Part shown: one piece after another, positions 61,846 through 64,000 of the stretch
Layout: each line of letters starts with the position of its first letter
Position numbering within the stretch: the stretch's first letter is position 1
Assembly: GCA_027924645.1 (NCBI GenBank)
Contig: BSBN01000293.1
Span: 5,480,501 to 5,544,500, forward strand
Length of the DNA stretch: 64,000 nt
DNA from: Cunninghamia lanceolata
Lineage: Eukaryota; Streptophyta; Pinopsida; Cupressales; Cupressaceae
Reading direction: 5' to 3'
Position numbers and translations under genes: made by a program
The notes under the pieces: model-generated
The model's input: the letters and a program-made list of their open reading frames with translations, nothing else
Database searches by the model: none
What the model was told of the DNA's origin: nothing

Positions 61846-63086
61846 TGTTACAAGTATGGGCCTAACTGGTGTTGTCATTGATGTCAACATACTCAGGTTG
61901 CATTAATGAGAATGATTGGATGAGCTGTGTGTTGAGGATATTGAGAAAATCAGTCTCAATCAGGAACAGTGAAGAATAGTGATGACAAGAAGGTAAAAGT
62001 CCCAAATAGGTTGAGGATCAGAGTATGCGGTTCAAAGGGTTTGTAGATATAAGTTTTGAGATTCTCCAGTCAAGTTTTTAGAGGTCCACATGAAGATCTA
62101 AAGAAGTTATGGTTGCTCAAGTAGAAACGGTTCCAGTAGGTGTTTAGAGGTGACAGAGTATCACAGATAGGTCCGGTGAGATCCAAAAGTGCATCATCCC
62201 ACTCTATGGATTGGAGGGAGTGTTGAGGAAGTCCTTGAGAAGTATTAGACAGATTGTTTCTTGGTTTGGAGGTCTAGAAGCGCCTATTCTTTTGTGACAG
62301 TGATGACAGACTGTGTTCTTGTAATTCTGAATGAAAGAGAGAAGAATTCTAGAAAGCAGATGAAGTGCGGATGTTCTTGGTGACTCAGGAAAGGTTATTG
62401 TGATCTTTGGATCATGTCTAGTTCATATTGGTGGTCTGCATTGAAGTTAGAGTTTGGATTTGATGAATAACCACTGGATGTTGGTGTTCTTCCTGAGACT
62501 AGCCGACCAGATGTATTACACGTCTTCCGGATGATCTATAAGTGTTTGCCGACTTAGATGAGTGTTCCTAAGTCGATGCCTTGTATAAATAAAGGATTCT
62601 GAAGTCATTCCAAAGTGTGTCTTGTGGAGATGAGAGTGTGGTAGCGAAGAAGGGAGTGAAAGGCAGAGCAAAAGTTTTTGGGCTTTAAGGGAACTGATTC
62701 AAGCATGGTGAAGATGCTATTCTCTAGTTTATGTATGTGAGACTTATTTCTTTGTAGACAGTGTGTCTCTTGTAGGCAGTGAGCCTCTTGTGAACAGTGT
62801 GCTCAGGTAGTGAGCCCTAATTGGCATGTACCATTTTGTTTTTTCTATTCTTCTAATAGGGAATACTTTCTTGGGTTAATCACCCCATGGTTTTTCCCTT
62901 AACCAGGTTTTTCACGTCAAAATCTTGGTGTCTTATGTGTTGATGAGTTTTTGTGTTTGATGTGAATGCATTATGTTTTATGTTTAATATACTGCTAATC
63001 ACCAAGAAGTTTTAAGAGTATAAATTGGAGAAATTTTTACACAACTAATTCACCCCCCCTCTCAGTTGTGTGCCCTAAGTCTAACA
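61846..63086 (+). repeat. A-type LTR inside the chimeric element
   Basis: 1,241 bp, TGTTAC to CTAACA, clearly related to the LTRs of A with many substitutions and indels. TATA box at 62584, the CGACTTAG/CTAAGTCG palindrome at 62550-62575 and part of the hairpin chain (62756-62786) are conserved. It is followed not by the A leader but by the 58-bp unit of the short element. Confidence 0.92.
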
Positions 63087-63144
63087 ATTGGTATCAGAGT
63101 TGAGGTCACGGGTTCAAACCCCGTACTTGCGCTGAGGGGGGGAT
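63087..63144 (+). other. 58-bp internal unit of the short element: PBS, tRNA T-arm-like hairpin, PPT
   Basis: ATTGGTATCAGAG (PBS) is followed by a perfect 5-bp stem and 7-nt loop, ACGGG-TTCAAAC-CCCGT at 63108-63124, as in a tRNA T arm and containing the B-box consensus GGTTCAAACC. GCTGAGGGGGGGAT (63131-63144) is a polypurine tract directly before the right short LTR. With two 147-bp LTRs the parent element would be about 352 bp, in the range of TRIM/SMART miniature elements. Confidence 0.75.
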
Positions 63145-63291
63145 TGTTGCAAGGTGTGGCCCTTGGTCTCCTTGTTCAGCGCTGCGCTGTGGTGGTTTGT
63201 GACAAGGGCTTAACTGTCTCCCATGCTTGTTAAGTCAAGTGGTTGTATCAGGCATTAACAGGTCAATCTTTTGGTGCAACGGTAGCTAACA
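63145..63291 (+). repeat. Short LTR of the chimeric element, right
   Basis: 147 bp, TGTTGCAAGG to GCTAACA, ending with TG...CA termini intact. It is followed by the TSD GATAG. Confidence 0.88.
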
Positions 63292-63296
63292 GATAG

Positions 63297-64000
63297 GAGG
63301 TTGGCTCTCCAACTATTGCAGTTCAATCCATTTGTAATGATGCTTCTATCCTGTTGCGTTAAATCCTATCTCTGCATCAAGTTAAAATCATGAAGATCAC
63401 AACACCATACAATCCTCATTGGGCTATTAAAATGCACAAAACAATCATACAAGATAATCATTCATGAAATTACTATGCAAAGAGGGTTTATAAGTTACAT
63501 TATGGTTTGTATAAATGATCTAATGGATTTATAAGGTTGTCAAACACCAAAATAGATGATTTATATGAGTTTTGGTATTTTCACAGTCCATGTATAACTT
63601 GCCCTTTATGATTGTTAAAAAGATACACATGGCTGTCCAAAATTGCCCTTTATGACTATCCTAAAACAACATCGTGTATATGCTCATAAAAGACATCAAA
63701 CTCTGAGAATAAACTCTTTATTGGATAAGGAGTAGAAGGATAAAGTCACATTCCCCAAAAACTCTTAAAATCACATGTATCCCCTTATGAAAACTAGGGT
63801 CTTTGCCGATACATTGTTCCGTAAGAGCAAAGTCACTTAAGATCCTAAGAGCAAAAACCTTGCTAGGTGCCATATTTCTTGTTCTGCTCATCCTGGGGTT
63901 GAATGGACTATGCCAATGCTTTGGGGTGGGTGGGTAAATACCAAGGGAGCTCTCATTTTGTGCGCCAAGTGTCCTAGTCATTCTAGGCAACAGGCTACCG
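63297..64000. other. Spacer at the right window edge
   Basis: No gene recognised. A 90-aa minus-strand frame (63718-63990) shows no domain. TTGGCGC on the minus strand near 63960-63970 could be a gypsy PBS whose LTR lies beyond the window, but nothing else supports it. Confidence 0.4.

Larger units (their letters stand above)
57313..63291 (+). mobile_element. Chimeric element: 147-bp LTRs around an A-type body and one A-type LTR
   Basis: Order: 147-bp LTR (57313-57459), copia PBS and leader, decayed Gag-Pol, A-type 3' region, A-type LTR (61846-63086), a second PBS with a 58-bp unit, 147-bp LTR (63145-63291). GATAG TSDs flank the outer LTRs. The A-type body has no 5' LTR of its own; the 147-bp LTR joins its PBS directly. 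The two short LTRs are equal in length but differ at about 17 of 147 positions, so the insertion is old. Confidence 0.85.

Noticed and set aside
63087..63130. A genuine tRNA gene
   Set aside because: Only a T arm is convincing; the anticodon arm is missing, and the segment lies between a PBS and a PPT.
63718..63990. 90-aa minus-strand frame and TTGGCGC as a gypsy PBS
   Set aside because: There is no partner LTR or Gag in the window; the motif alone is too short.

Overview
The window is plant nuclear DNA made almost entirely of LTR retrotransposons nested in one another, separated by AT-rich spacer with no gene I can recognise. No tRNA or rRNA gene, CRISPR array or bacterial-style operon is visible, and I find no intact host gene. 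Long LTRs of 0.9-2.1 kb, LTR pairs that range from nearly identical to more than 10% diverged, and a long interstitial array of plant-type telomere heptamers fit a large-genome seed plant. A gymnosperm is plausible but not proven.

Layout: (1) 1-13659, minus strand: element B, a copia-type element with LTRs, a PBS and a decayed Gag with four zinc knuckles. It has no pol; instead it carries a decayed ORF of about 1,000 codons. (2) 1120-8234, plus strand, inside B: element A, an intact copia element with an uninterrupted 1,384-aa Gag-Pol, 1,294-bp LTRs that differ at six positions, and TSD GAGGG. (3) 13660-21330: AT-rich spacer. (4) 21331-29275: element C (TSD ACAAG), without pol, encoding coiled coil, G-patch and two CCHC knuckles. 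Its 3' LTR is split by element D, 25081-28883 (TSD GAGAT), also without pol. (5) 29622-41675, minus strand: element E, a decayed Ty3/gypsy element (TSD CAAAG) with an extra RNase H between protease and RT. (6) 41676-49261: spacer, a decayed plant-mobile-domain-like reading frame and simple repeats. (7) 49262-52345: strand-switching TTTAGGG/CCCTAAA array mixed with GATAGA/TATCTC blocks. (8) 52346-57312: a decayed multi-exon gene with a duplicated exon, then spacer. (9) 57313-63291: a chimeric element in which 147-bp LTRs of a miniature element (TSD GATAG) enclose the body and one LTR of a decayed relative of A. (10) 63292-64000: spacer.

How the parts relate: A supplies every protein needed for copia retrotransposition. 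B and the 147-bp element share its initiator-Met PBS, so they could have been mobilised in trans by such an element; this is inference. The A-like and B elements share two non-coding structures that I consider the most interesting signals: a 17-bp inverted repeat that places the PPT/3'-LTR junction in a loop, and a run of short hairpins in the transcribed part of the LTR whose stems differ by paired changes. Decay across the window is dominated by C-to-T type changes that create TAG stops, as expected for methylated plant repeats.
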